From Lingula anatina (Eukaryota > Brachiopoda > Lingulata > Lingulida > Lingulidae), in assembly GCF_001039355.2 (NCBI RefSeq), contig NW_019774269.1, positions 297,251 to 361,250 on the forward strand: 64,000 nt of DNA, written 5' to 3'. Positions 12,801-23,858 of the stretch are shown here, one piece after another; position 1 is the first letter of the stretch; each line of letters opens with the position of its first letter. The notes under the pieces are model-generated. The model did not search any database. It had not been told where the DNA came from and worked only from the letters and a program-made list of their open reading frames with translations. The translations under genes and the position numbers were made by a program.

Positions 12801-15800
12801 TCCGGTCAAATGGAGCCGAGATTTAATTACTGTGTCCTTTCAGAGGGATGACGCGTGGGAGACCATTTCAGGATTAAGCGGTCTTCCTTTCTTGTAGAGT
12901 CCGCCACATTTTATCCTTGGGTCAGTTGAAACTTGGATCTTCTTTTCTGAATGGCTCCTCGCACTTCACATAAAGCATTTCTATTCAACTCTTCCTGTTA
13001 CATCTATGGTCTAGATTAAGAAATTCTTTAAAATTGTTCATTTGCCAGGTGCCATTTTTTTAAATTACCGGTTGTACCCTTTGGCGTTGTTGTCGTCGGT
13101 TGCTTCATCTTGGTGGTCAAACCAACGGTCCCCAGTTTTGCCGTTGATTTTGCCCGACCTTCTGTAGTCGAGGTCGATGTTAAGGGACCTTCTTCGGTGG
13201 TGAAACTGTGCGTGATACGGCTAGAAGTTTTTGTAACGAGCGGTCTCGTGGTCGTGCTTGACCGCACTGTAGATCTACTTGGAAGGGTGGACGATAACGT
13301 CACACGTGCGGTGTTTTTCGTCGTGTGTATTGAAGAAGTGGCGGTGGTTACCGAAGTAACTAAAATCCGAAAACATAGTCTATAACATAAAAGTCCCACT
13401 AAAACAGTAGTTAAATGTGCCCAAGATCACAAGTAAAGACCTTTTAAGATCTTGACGAATACGCTGTCTTGCTTCTCACAATGATTATTTTCGCATAATA
13501 ATTGCTCATAATCAGTTACGACTAAACCCATTTTTTCCCTTTTTCTTTTTATCCTGAAATTTGTTATTTCCCGTACAGGTACCAAACCCCAATAAATCAC
13601 AACTTAATTTAATCACACAGGAAACAATAAATGACACAGAAAACGGTAAATGAAGGAATATAACTTGCCCACTCGACAGCTTGGGGTCAGAGTGACGTCA
13701 TCAATGGCGACGACAGTATGGCCGTCTGGATTGGCCGTCAGAGAGATCTAAACAAATGTGGAAATATTATCATTAAAGAGCAACTATAAATCTACAAAGA
13801 TAAGGAAAGAAAATGCGTTTTACATCTGATCGTTTTTGATGTCATTACAACTAAAATTATGAAAATCAGTTTGCCGAGCGATCAAAGTTTTGCCTACTCT
13901 AAGCTCAAGCAGCGTCAGCTTCTTTACCTTCAAACTGCTGTACTCGGTATGTGCACGCTTTTTTTAAAATCTGACCTTTAAGAATTTAGTTTGAAGTTAA
14001 ACGAGTCAGTCAGAGACGATCGAGCCTCCAGTTATCCGGAATTCGTGATCTACCGTAGAAGGACATTTGTAATCGCCGCGGTATAATTTTATTAATTTTA
14101 ATTTTGAAATGCCTCTGATACTGGTCCTTGACGTTTCCCAATGTGAGAGTAGTGGTTAACCTGACAGTGGCACAGCAAATTTCCCTAACAAAACGAACAA
14201 TTACATGTATACCAATATAGTAGGCTTGTTAAGGGGTCAAACGCTGCATTTTATAGTACAAATGTCTAACTTGACATGAATGTTTCTCGGGCCAAAAGAA
14301 AAATTTTTTCCGTACCTTTGCACTTGGAAGTGGGGAGTTCCCAACACTGATGGGGACCTCGTAATACTGCCACGTCCCGGCCATGTCCACTGTGTACCGC
14401 CCATAACTTGACCACAATGGGTACATCAGTCTGCCGTATGGCGTTGATACGCTCATCACAGACGAATGTCTGCTGGCCCAATAGTAGAAACGAAACTGAA
14501 AGTAGATAAGGCGCGATTTAAATTGTAATGCGGTTTTACCACCCATATGGCGAACTAATAAGCTTAATATGTTTATGCCAAAACTTAATCTCTCTATTAT
14601 CGTACCTTGCAATGCTGGTCTGGTATTATAGTATGTGGGAAGGTGACTGTTTTCTGTCCAGTTGACGTGATAGCCATGAGAAGATAATTTGTATCTACAT
14701 AAAAAGAAAACAACGTTTCATATCGCCAGTTTTGTTAATTCAATAATACGTTTAACAGAGAGCGTCATAAGACATGTTCACATATGTACTGTTATTCTGC
14801 AGTTTTTTAATGCAAATGTTTATGTAGCATCGTATTTAAAGCTTACCACTTTTCTGTCTGTTTGAATGTCACACACACGAAACGTATACTCGGATATAAA
14901 ATGTGTGATGTTTTGATCAATCGAAATCTTATGTAACGGGATATATACTAGAAAATAATTACAAATTTATGTTTCAATACAGGGTCCAAAAGCTTCGGGT
15001 CATACATGTCATAAAAATGAGAATGTGCCAATGAAATTTATTTGTTGTGACAAAATTGATTATCATTTTATTGAAGGTACGTCTAATCTTTGAGTAAATG
15101 GTCTACATTGGAAATAAACCCCAGAAAAATATGAAATGGCTTGTATGTCAATACAAAAAAATATCACGTCAAACATTTTAGCATGTTTGTCGTATGTTTG
15201 TATATTAATAAGTGATGAATTATTTTAAGAATTATGAAAACCCCCGCTAAATTAAAAAGGGAATAACAAACTGATACCAAATGCTTGTTATTCACGTGGG
15301 AGATAGGTAAACAGAAAAATCAAATCACTTTCTTTCAACACAAAATGAATGCTTTTTCATAACCCTTGATCGATTTCTAAAGCATAAACATAAACATGTT
15401 GAACATTATGACATCGTTGAAATAAAAAGTCTAATCTAAACAAGTTATCCATAAACTCAAACGCTATCAACCGCTTTTGTTCAAGCACGGCATTCCTATA
15501 CCATTTCTTCCGTTATGGTCAGAAGTTGGTCCCCCTGACCCTGACGAGTCTCCCCTTGCCGAGGTCCAACCCGTTCCCACAATCCACTGCGCCATGCAAG
15601 CAGAGCTTTCGTTAAAATCACATCTGGCAGGAAAATGTGCTGTAAAATAGAATGAAAATACAATACACATATAGGCCTCATTCAGAATAGGGGACTTACT
15701 AGCCTGAGGGTCAAATATGGCCGACCCATTACAAAGCTTGCCGTCCAATCCGCTAATAGACACTGAATAGATTCCCCATTGGGAAGTATTCAAGTAGGTC

Positions 15801-18800
15801 GGCCATACTTGACCCTCGGACTAGTTAGTCCCCTATTCTGAATGGGGCCATAATGGCGTATTGGCGATGTGACATGACTGGGAAGAACCATGCCCAGACC
15901 ATCGTATATACTCAGACTGTTCTCTTAGGCCTAATTTTAATTATTTAATTATTTTATTAAAATACCTTATAAACACTGCTATGAGGGTAGAATACACAGA
16001 AACACTGGAAGAAGCATGCCGAGGCTTTTGTCCAGTAGTGGAACACTTTAAGCTTTGAATGATGATGGTGGTGGAAAAAAAACTCGGTTTTCTCTGGCAT
16101 CGGCCAGTATAAGCTACCTGTACTTGCAGAATATTTTGTGAGGGAGACGTGGGGGAATCAAGGAGGTGCCCTAAAAGGTAATTTGACGAGGGCAAACAGC
16201 ACATGTCCTCTTTGTTCCATTTTATCGGCCCTTGCAAAACTATTACAAACATCAATGAACTCACTGCAGTTCTTTTCATCCGAGACATCTCCACACGTGT
16301 CCCTGAAGTCACACACACCGCTCTGAGGTATGCAGTTCTCGTTGTCACACGTGAACTCGTCGTGCGATTGACACTGTCTCTGATAACCTAGGGAAATCGA
16401 TAAACTTTTATAAAAAGTAGCGTAAGGAGAACCATATAAGTAATAACATGACTGAAGATATAAATAAGTACTTAACGAGTACATTGTAAACTCCTCATGT
16501 GATAAAAATGTCTGTAAACACACTCAGCGAAGACCATGCGGCTTGTAGTATAAAAGCTAGCGGCTTCAATGTCTGGCACGAAACGCTAAGGGTGGGGGGG
16601 TAATTAACTTTCGTGCACGCTTAAAATGAATGCAATTTAGCGAGAATCATTTCGGAGACAGTTCGATCCCGCTGGTACCCAGTCTAACTGAAGCCACGTT
16701 TTACCCATAAAGGGCCCTTATTGGGCCCAGCTACTGCAGAACTTACCCTCGCACTGTACATTTATCACCTCTTGTTCCCCGGCAGTTTGACAGGACGGTG
16801 TGGCGGATTGTCTCGTACAGTCTCGAAGTCTCCTCGAGACTGCGGTACATTCGAAGGTGAAGGGCAGTAATGGCAGCAAGGGAGCTGTGACTGTAGACCT
16901 CTGTGCTGTCCCGGACTTGTACCCCAATTCCCTGGCGGAAAAAGTAGAGCAGGCTTGTTGAGGGGTCAAACGCTGCATTTTTACTACAAATGTCTAACTT
17001 TCTTATTCATGGAGACAATCTCTATTGATGCATAAATTAGCATAATTAGCATAAATTATGCAAAATTAGATGCCATAAATATAAAATTTCATATTTTTAT
17101 CAGGTTTTTTGCCTTAAGACATGTGAAGATTTTCAAACCTGACTACTGTACATTAGGGACAAGGAAGCCTTTTTAACGTTATGGAAGCAATCGGCGGTCA
17201 TTTTGTGTCTCAAATCAAAGATGGCCTCCATATGTGGGGTAGCGTGAAGTCAATTGATGTTCTCTGCTGCAATAGTGCTTGTCAAATATGGATTGATATA
17301 TAACCTTTAACAGTACAGACTATGTATATGAAAAAATATGAATTTCATGTCGTAGTAAAAAAATGAGAAGTACCGATGACGATAAAAAGGAAGATATATT
17401 GACCGTAATTATATATTGACTGTTCAGCTGCATGTATGTACATGTAGTATCATACCTGCAAGCGACGGTGGCGATGTTTCCCATATTCTGCGATGCGCAA
17501 ACTCTCTTTGTGACACCCCCGTGGAACACTTGAAGAATCCCCGCTGACAGACTTGCATCGGAGTCCAAAAGTACAGAGAACTCCCCTGAAAGTACATAGT
17601 GAAACCATATGTCTATGAAACCACGTGTTCCTTGTGGCAAAGACGAAAACACAGGAGGTGGGAGTGGGGTTGGCTGGGTGGGGGTGGAGGAGGGGTGGGA
17701 ACGGGTGGGGTGGGTGATGGTACAGGGGCGGATCCAGGATTATTTGAAGGGGGTCTGCGGATGTCACTTGACGTTGGGTTCGTTGTCTGCCGAAGGGCCC
17801 CGAAAAATTTTGGTATTTTAAAGGGCGAACGGTGCCATTTAGTACGGTTTAGAAATATGATTCTTATTTCAAGAGGGGACCAGAAATCGAAGGGGGGGGG
17901 GGGGGTCAGGACCCCACTGAGCCCCCTCTAAATCCGCCACTGTGGTATGTTACAGACAGGGTGACAAATATACTGTATCTTTCTCATTCTTACAAACTAC
18001 ATTTCACTTCTTGTAAGTAATGCCTACATTCAGATTCTCATTTTAGTGAAATGACTTTTGTCTAGTTGATTATTTTTGATTTTCTTTTTCTTTTAGGCCA
18101 ATATGACATACTTTATCAAAAGCATGCATTTTACAAACCGGGTGGGAGGGGGCACTGTCAGAAAGTGAAATAATATCAGTACGCAACACCTGTTTTACTG
18201 CTAAGAAACATTTCAGTATATGGGGCAGCTAGGGGCATTTGGAATTGTGGGACCAAAATAACATTCTGTCTTTTCGTGGTCACGGATTATGGCTGAACCC
18301 AAAATTGTGTCTAGGATAGGTGGCAAGAGTTTTTTTTATATGACAGACGTTTAAAACACTAGTACTCTTGAAGATTATTTCTGTCTTCCAAATTTACACT
18401 TTCTGTTTGAGATCCTCCTTCGAGTATTTTCCAATAGACCATAAAATTCAAAATGTATTCATGGCCAAGTACGCACGATTGAGAAACTCCACAAGATGAA
18501 AGCATTGTAGATTGTCTGCCATTCGGGTAATCCCGGCCCTTTGCGTACCCCCACGCCACTAGTATGATTCAATTACGGAATTAGCCGAAGTTTTCCGGCT
18601 GTATTCGTCCTCACCTGTGAGATGGCAGCCTTCTGAAAACACCAGGTCATCTATGGCGATGTCTCCTCTACTGCCTGTGCCAACAACGCCCTCTATCACG
18701 ATCTGCAAGGTGATGGAATCAAATATAGCACATTTTAATCATGCAATTAATTTAAAGAGAAATGCAAACTGGAAATAATGGTATTTGTCTTACTTATATT

Positions 18801-19923
18801 GCAATGTAAGCATTATGACATTTGGCTAGGGAGATTTCATAAAGTGGTAAAATTTAGCACCATTAAAATGCTTGGCCCAGATAGTGAATTTAATTTAACT
18901 GGCAGATGTTCAAACCAAGAACTTATACCAGTAGACATATGTTATACAATGTAAACAGAGCCTCTGTATACGGGGCTTATTCAGAAAACAACTGGAAAAG
19001 GTTTGGGAATTATTTAAAAATTGTTGTTGTTGTTTTTTATATACAGCCCCATTGACATTCGCATTTATTTTATTTGTTACACGGGTACATGATTTTGGTT
19101 CAGGAAAATATTTTTATTATTCTTTTTTAATAGAAAATACTCAGTCTAGTTCTTAAAATCGGTTGGAGCAACAGCGACAAAATTTCTGTGAATGAGACAA
19201 AGAGATCTGTTACGACGAGAAAGAACCGTGGAATGGGGAACATGGCAGTGGGTATTGCTGGTTGTCCGTGTGTTGTTCTTACATTAATCTAATGTTGTTC
19301 TTACTGTACATATGTACCTTAAACTGCCCCTGTGAGGCGGGGAGTGCCTGCGTGTGTTTTTTCCATATATTTCCCTGGTTGGAACTTGCGACAACTGGGT
19401 TGCCTTGGAAACAGCTACCGTTCGCCAACATCTGTACGCATGCCCTTAACTCCCAGACATCATCTCCGTACATGTGATAGTAGAGACTGAACTGTGGATA
19501 GAAATGACGACAAAACTTATCCTTTATAATTACCGGTATTTTAAAAACATCTAAAATTGTGCTTGGTTTGGCGTGGAGATATGATGAGTAACAGAATGTC
19601 TTTAACCGTCTCACAGTTTTGATTATACGTACATCTAACTACAGTTAGTATACATGTATTGAAATTTAGAAATAACAAAATTCTGAATATGAGTTCGTTT
19701 GGATTAATACAGACACTTCATGTTTATCTTTTTTTATTCAGTGCAAACATACCTCGCACTGGTTTTGACCGAGGAGGAACGAATTCATTATCGGACTCTC
19801 TATTTTCGCCCTATGTCCAAAACGCTTGTTAGAAGATTCTATATGGATGTAGGTTCCGGAAGCTGAATGAATAAATGAATGAATAAATTAAATACTAAAT
19901 GAATAAGCAAACAAACAAACAAA

Positions 19924-19964
<41 letters not shown>

Positions 19965-22900
19965 GATTGAAGCAGTTAATTATTAAATACAAAATTGTTT
20001 CGCATAATTCAGTCGTGGTTGCGAATTAAAACAATATCGGTATCGGGCGTTGTCCTTATATTCTGATCCCCAACCCCTGAAATCCTCTTCCTCATCAAAA
20101 TCCCGAATCCCTCCGAGATATGCTGATTAGACATAACTCTTTGAAGGCGCAAAAGTAACAATGGATATTGCCAATACAACCAATATTGCGCCCTGGAAAA
20201 CATTCAATAATAATAATTATATTTTAAAAAAATAATAATAATATGATCCAAGGACTCTTAAACACGATACTTATTACTTGTGTGTTAACTGTGGCCAAGC
20301 AGTTAACACGCGTTTTAGCCATTACACTCACCGTTTCCATATGAATGGTCAGCATCAGGTCCAGTTCTTCCAGTGGGCGTCCTTCCCTGCCTTAATGACC
20401 AATCAAAATCATCGTCTGACATCTGGATCCAACTGCAGAGGTCGCCACTTTGGAAGCTACAATCCGGTGGAACGATGGCATCTATGGGTAACATGAAAGT
20501 TTAATTTATGACAAAAATAATAACAGCACAATAAAACTGACAAATAGAAAGAAAACCACGAGTTCAGCATGAGAAAGGGCAGTTGGGCATTATATATCAA
20601 TAAATATCAAGTGGAAAGATCCCGCCGGGGCGGTAGATCAGCAAGAGAGCGACAGTGTGCGCTCAGACAGTACAGTTAGGTCAGCGAGAAGACCGCAGTG
20701 TGCTTTGTGAAGGGAGGCCAGCGAGAAGACCGTGGTGTGCGTTGCCACGGTAGGTCAGCGAGAGGACCGCAGTGTGCTCTGTTCTCTGGAAAGCCACATT
20801 CCTTAATAAAGGTGACAGACTATAGAAGTTGACAGGGCTGCAGCTGATTAATCTTGGATCAAGCAGGCTAAAATACAGGTCCCAACTTTTAAACCAACTA
20901 TGAGTCGCATAGCGAGAGGACCGCAGAGTGCTTTGTGAAGGTAGGTCAGCGAGAAGACCGTGGTGTGCGCTGGGACGGTAGGTTAGCCAGATGACCGCAG
21001 TTTGCGTTGGGATGGTAGGTCAGCGAGAGTACGGCAGTGTGCTTGGGGACGGTAGGTCAACAAGAGTACGGCAGTGTGCGTGGGGACGGTAGGTCAACAA
21101 GAGTACGGCAGTGTGCTCTGTTCTCTGGAAATCCACTTTCCCTGATAAAGGTGACAGACTTAAAAAGTTGCCAGAGCTGCAGTTGATTAAATGCACGTTC
21201 GGAATCCAAATTACAACTCTTCCGGACGAACATTGAGGAGACGCGCTTTTGGTTTAACCCTTGCCCCTCTTTACAAGTGAACGTCAACAAATTGCTCATT
21301 CCTTTAAATGTTGAAATATCTTGCAACGGAAGCGACCTATTTATATCTCTGTTTGCTTTTTAAAACCTACCTTTATAAGTAACACATTTATGTATTTTCG
21401 GATGTAGGTACAGAGTTTATTGTGCAACGTCGTATACAAATTAGGCTTGAGATAATGCACGTCCGTTCGAAACCAAACACAACACGTGTTTTAAAATCAA
21501 TATCGTGGTGATAAGCGGCAAAATCTTCAGCAAACAAAGCTACCGTGTTAACAGTGTACCTCTTCTGGGGACCAGGACAGGGCTTTTAAAGCCGGCTTAC
21601 ACTTTTAGAGAATGCTTATGTACGGGCTTTCGTGCCCACAGTTCAGCACAGATGACTGTTGTCTTTGGCTCTATTCCCATAGATTTTAGATCGATCTATC
21701 CCCGCGGGGAGTCTCACTAGATTACTTTCAGATAATCCGACTTAAATGTTCGTCCCGCCTACTACAAGCTGTAAGAGGGTAATTAACTTTCGTGTCCGCC
21801 CGGCTGACAGCTATTTAGCGTGAACCCCCAGGGAGTTAGGTCGATCTAAAGTAGGTCGATCTAACCTATGGGAATGGGGTGTTATTCACTGCCTATAATA
21901 TGATTATATAAGTAAGGTGTGCCTTGGATCAATGGCCGCATTCAGAACAGTGAACTAACTAGTCCGTGGGTTAAATATGGCTGACCCACTTGAATACTTC
22001 CCCTATTCAGTGTCTATTAGCGGATTAGACGGCAAGCTTTGTACTGGGTCGCCATATTTGACCTGCAGACTTGTTAGTCCAATGTTCTGAATGCGGCTAA
22101 TCTGACGCACACTATATGTCCCTTACTTCGCTTGGACACTAACTCAGCAGGCACATCGCCGTATGCGCAGGAGTAGTATTTTAAATTGGTTGTCTAGTGC
22201 AATTGTTTTCTGTTTGGCAGCTAAATGTTACTGTGAGATTGTTTAATTTACACTTAGACTGGTTACGTTTTGTCATGCTTTTCAACTTTTATACATGATC
22301 TAAACTGAACGAAATAGGCCTATTTATCACCAGTCGAACATCGCCAATGTCACCAAAATGTCGTGCTGTTATATTCTATGGACTTCTAACTAAAATGTGT
22401 GGAGTCCAGTTCCAATTTAACTTTCATGATAATTGTCACTTGTACACGAAATTCCTTTGTATCGACTTGACGCATGTCCTCAGTTCGCAAAGAAGTGCGG
22501 TAATAATTCTGCATAGTAAAAATGATGAGTATTCGAACAGTAAAGCAGGGAACTTGCAAAAAAAATAATAATAATAAATAAAAGGTGATATAAATAAATA
22601 AATACAAAACAAACAAACAAATAAATGTAAATCATGGTACATTGTAATAAGCAGTAATAGACAAAAAGGAAAAATGATTACTGACAGTGCTGCTCAGCTT
22701 TCTTTTGCGTAAATTTCGTGGTGCCTTTCTAATGGTTGTTATTTGAACGAAATAAATCATTCCGAGTTCTCTGATTCTTGCAACCTTTGGAAAATAATCT
22801 ACAAATATTTGGCTAATAAAATACCTGCCCAAGTATTCCAATATATTGTGATAATCAACTGGGTCATCTGGAGGGGAGATAGGAAACAAACAATAAGCGC

Positions 22901-23555
22901 ATTTACGTCAGTTTTAATTTACAGCAGTTGAGTAGTGGGTCTCCAAACAATTTTTAATTTCTTGGTTTTTAAAAAAAAAAATTCTTCTTTTTTCTTCTTC
23001 GTAACAAATGAAAAAAAGTGAAGTTGTGCATTTTGATATTATGAACAAGTGTCGTGGTCTTATATAAGATATAACTACTGATGCATTTGATGCTCAGAAA
23101 TCCAATAGTTTCTGAAGTGACTAAAATGTGTGGAAAACAGAGTTTAGTCTCTTGAAAATGATTTACGCGCAATTATCATTACCATGAAAGAGAGAATAAA
23201 AAACTTGTGTTGTGATTTTTTATTTCTTTTTCGTTTCTTTGTTATTCATTCGAAAAAGGGCATTTTTAAGCCGGCGATTCTCGCTTTAATTACGAAAAAA
23301 AATAGTAGGGCATATACTCCAGTATGGTGGAAAATGGTCACATGATAACGATGAGAACGAAAGCGATCTCTTTTAGATCTAATAACCCCCTCCCCAAACT
23401 CCAGTTTCTTTAATTTAACTTCAAATTATAACTTCTGTACATACAGTAACATGTATGGTCAGGACTAAAGGCTATACCTTACCTATTGCTGCACATCTCA
23501 TCACACTTAGTATTGCTAGCAGTACACGTATATTCCATGACATCCGCGTCGCCAT
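8457..23555 (-). CDS. Single-pass receptor: MAM-SRCR-LDLa-MAM-Ser/Thr stalk-TM-tyrosine/NPxY tail
   Basis: Eighteen exons in transcript order: 23555-23483, 20481-20332, 19862-19753, 19491-19318, 18702-18615, 17585-17456, 16931-16747, 16387-16265, 15639-15502, 14694-14606, 14495-14316, 13747-13669, 13359-13069, 12337-11939, 10318-10180, 9802-9677, 9410-9269, 8624-8457. They total 2784 nt, one open frame of 927 residues plus TGA. All phases match; introns are GT-AG except one GC donor after the 13747-13669 exon. The start is the ATG at 23555, followed by a hydrophobic signal peptide. The extracellular part holds two MAM domains, a six-cysteine SRCR and a six-cysteine LDLa; residues 749-773 are the membrane helix. 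MAM, SRCR and LDLa are adhesion and ligand-binding modules, and the tail looks able to bind endocytic and SH2/PTB adaptors. An innate-immune, scavenger or adhesion receptor is inferred. The least certain join is the 3' end of the 12337-11939 exon. Confidence 0.88.
8646..9284. repeat. 309-bp direct repeat at a one-base N, likely unmerged contig overlap
   Basis: Positions 8646-8954 recur at 8976-9284 (offset 330) with three substitutions (8664/8994, 8690/9020, 8718/9048). The first copy stops at the N at 8955, and a poly-A run opens the second. The first copy includes only the 3' edge of the 9410-9269 exon. Two overlapping contigs from different haplotypes set end to end explain this best. Confidence 0.88.
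10180..10318 (-). other. Receptor transmembrane exon
   Basis: It encodes residues 737-783. A run of about 25 hydrophobic residues (749-773, starting [13 protein letters not shown]) is followed by RARNQK, a positive stop-transfer stretch that places the following exons in the cytoplasm. Confidence 0.93.
10319..11938 (-). other. Receptor intron before the TM exon
   Basis: AT-rich intron with no coding signal apart from one small inverted-repeat element at 11286-11403. Confidence 0.6.
11286..11403. mobile_element. 118-bp MITE with terminal inverted repeats
   Basis: The left end CCCAGCAAACACGTCACGTT and the right end AACGTGACGTGCTTGCTGGG are inverted repeats with one mismatch over 20 bases. The interior is short and non-coding. 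It lies in a receptor intron. Confidence 0.8.
11939..13359 (-). other. Receptor Ser/Thr-rich stalk (two exons)
   Basis: Exons 13359-13069 (97 residues) and 12337-11939 (133 residues) are both phase 1-1 and dominated by Thr and Ser with few aromatic residues. This is the composition of an O-glycosylated mucin-like stalk that holds ligand domains off the membrane. The second exon ends less Thr-rich (LCRLWFF), so an earlier donor is possible; CTA/GTGAGG at 11939 is the one whose phase fits the membrane exon. Confidence 0.75.
12539..12565. repeat. GA dinucleotide run in the stalk intron
   Basis: A pure (GA)n tract of about 26 bases in the intron between the two stalk exons (12338-13068). Nothing else is recognised in that intron. 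Confidence 0.9.
13669..15639 (-). other. Receptor MAM domain 2 (four exons)
   Basis: Exons 15639-15502, 14694-14606, 14495-14316 and 13747-13669 encode residues 345-506. Visible hallmarks are [26 protein letters not shown], the FRFYYWAS strand after a cysteine, and [11 protein letters not shown]. The last exon is followed by GCAAGT rather than GT. Reading it as a GC-AG intron is the only option that keeps phase 1 for the stalk exon. Confidence 0.88.
14695..15501 (-). other. Receptor intron, no further feature seen
   Basis: AT-rich intron between the first and second exons of MAM domain 2. No repeat family or conserved-looking block is recognised. Confidence 0.55.
15674..15849. mobile_element. 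MITE family 1, copy 1
   Basis: The ends GGCCTCATTCAGAATAGGGG and CCCCTATTCTGAATGGGGCC are inverted. Subterminal parts are also inverted (GGTCAAATATGGCCGACCC against GGTCGGCCATACTTGACC). About 176 bp. Relatives sit at 21935-22097 and 63720-63904. Confidence 0.85.
16265..16387 (-). other. Receptor LDL-receptor class A domain (one exon)
   Basis: This 123-bp phase 1-1 exon encodes residues 304-344. It has six cysteines, [12 protein letters not shown] and the acidic calcium-binding end [10 protein letters not shown]. The GCA/GTGAGT donor splits a Thr codon completed by the next exon. Confidence 0.92.
16570..16735. mobile_element. Degenerate half copy of MITE family 2
   Basis: It carries ggtaattaactttcgtgc, gcaatttagcgagaatc and cggagacagttcgatcc, all found in order in full family 2 copies at 43.2 kb and 48.3 kb. 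The matching left arm is missing or eroded. It lies just downstream of the SRCR exon, in an intron. Confidence 0.6.
16747..17585 (-). other. Receptor SRCR domain (two exons)
   Basis: Exons 17585-17456 and 16931-16747 encode residues 199-303. The join gives [10 protein letters not shown], the classic SRCR centre. Cysteines in VCA, ACR, FEC, RDC, SCQ and VQC make six, the group A number. The domain enters and leaves in phase 1, with an internal phase-2 intron inside ACRELGY. Confidence 0.88.
17586..18614 (-). other. Receptor intron between MAM 1 and SRCR, with a MITE
   Basis: Apart from the family 3 element at 17726-17943 the intron is unremarkable; G-rich and AT-rich stretches alternate. Confidence 0.6.
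17726..17943. mobile_element. MITE family 3, copy in receptor intron
   Basis: The left end GGGGCGGATCCAGGATT and the right end AAATCCGCCACTGTGG are imperfect inverted repeats, with poly-G and poly-C tracts near the ends. Similar ends occur at 41273-41455, 44334-44713 and 53803-54500. Confidence 0.65.
18615..20481 (-). other. Receptor MAM domain 1 (four exons)
   Basis: Exons 20481-20332, 19862-19753, 19491-19318 and 18702-18615 encode residues 25-198. MAM hallmarks are [24 protein letters not shown], the FSLYYHMYG strand after the third cysteine, and the closing [14 protein letters not shown]. Phases are 1-1-0-0-1, the same as in MAM 2. Confidence 0.9.
19898..19965. repeat. AAAC/AAAT tetranucleotide run
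   Basis: A run of AAAC then AAAT units in the intron between the first two MAM 1 exons (19863-20331). The rest of that intron is AT-rich and unremarkable. Confidence 0.85.
20617..21190. repeat. Minisatellite of about 40-bp units in a two-fold higher-order repeat
   Basis: Units resemble GGTAGGTCAGCGAGA followed by GACCGCAGTGTGC. There are two blocks, each closing with a shared tail that begins ctctgttctctggaaa and includes ataaaggtgacagac (tails at about 20776-20853 and 21115-21190). The GC-rich array stands out from the AT-rich intron. Confidence 0.85.
21671..21875. mobile_element. MITE family 2, copy in receptor intron 1
   Basis: Left TATTCCCATAG and right CCTATGGGAAT are inverted. Subterminal GATCGATCTATCC, GTAGGCGGGAC-type and GGTCGATCTA blocks match the copies at 43764-43979 and 48087-48308 in the P450 introns. 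Confidence 0.8.
21935..22097. mobile_element. MITE family 1, copy 2
   Basis: The ends GCCGCATTCAGAAC and GTTCTGAATGCGGC are perfect inverted repeats. The interior shares ttaaatatggctgaccca and gtgtctattagcggatta-type blocks with the copy at 15674. Confidence 0.85.
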
Positions 23556-23858
23556 CTTTTCAGTGTCGTCTCTACCATTTGTGCCTTATTAAACACACGT
23601 CGTGTTAATGACAGAGATACGCCGTGTTAATATTTAGACCAGTCGAAATATTTATCACCAGCCGAAATATTTATCACCAATCGAACATCCCCAATGTCAC
23701 CAAAATGTCGTGCTGTTATATTCTATGGACTTCTAACTAAAATGTGTGGAGTCCAGTTCCAATTTTACTTTCATGATAATTGTCAGTTGTACACGAAATT
23801 CCTTTGTATCGACTTGACGCATGTCCTCAGTTCGCAAAGAAGTGCGGTAATAATTCTG
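22323..23858. repeat. 189-bp direct repeat flanking receptor exon 1
   Basis: Positions 22323-22511 recur at 23670-23858 (offset 1347) with only a handful of substitutions. One copy lies in intron 1 and the other about 115 bp upstream of the receptor start codon, so the likely 5' flank is represented on both sides of the signal-peptide exon. Confidence 0.9.
23483..23555 (-). other. Receptor exon 1: start codon and signal peptide
   Basis: The ATG at 23555-23553 has A at -3 and G at +4. Residues 9-23 include the hydrophobic run VLLAILSV followed by small residues and Cys, typical of a cleavable signal peptide. The donor AATAG/GTAAGG leaves phase 1, matching the next exon, which opens the first MAM domain 3 kb downstream. 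Confidence 0.85.

Larger units (their letters stand above)
20482..23482 (-). other. Receptor intron 1 (3 kb), repeat-rich
   Basis: It contains a GC-rich minisatellite (20617-21190), a family 2 MITE (21671-21875), a family 1 MITE (21935-22097) and the downstream copy of a 189-bp direct repeat (22323-22511). No exon is needed here: the signal-peptide exon joins MAM 1 in phase. Confidence 0.7.

Noticed and set aside
16655-16690. tRNA B-box-like sequence (gttcgatccc)
   Set aside because: No matching A box or cloverleaf; the block lies in a degenerate family 2 MITE that has the same bases in other copies.
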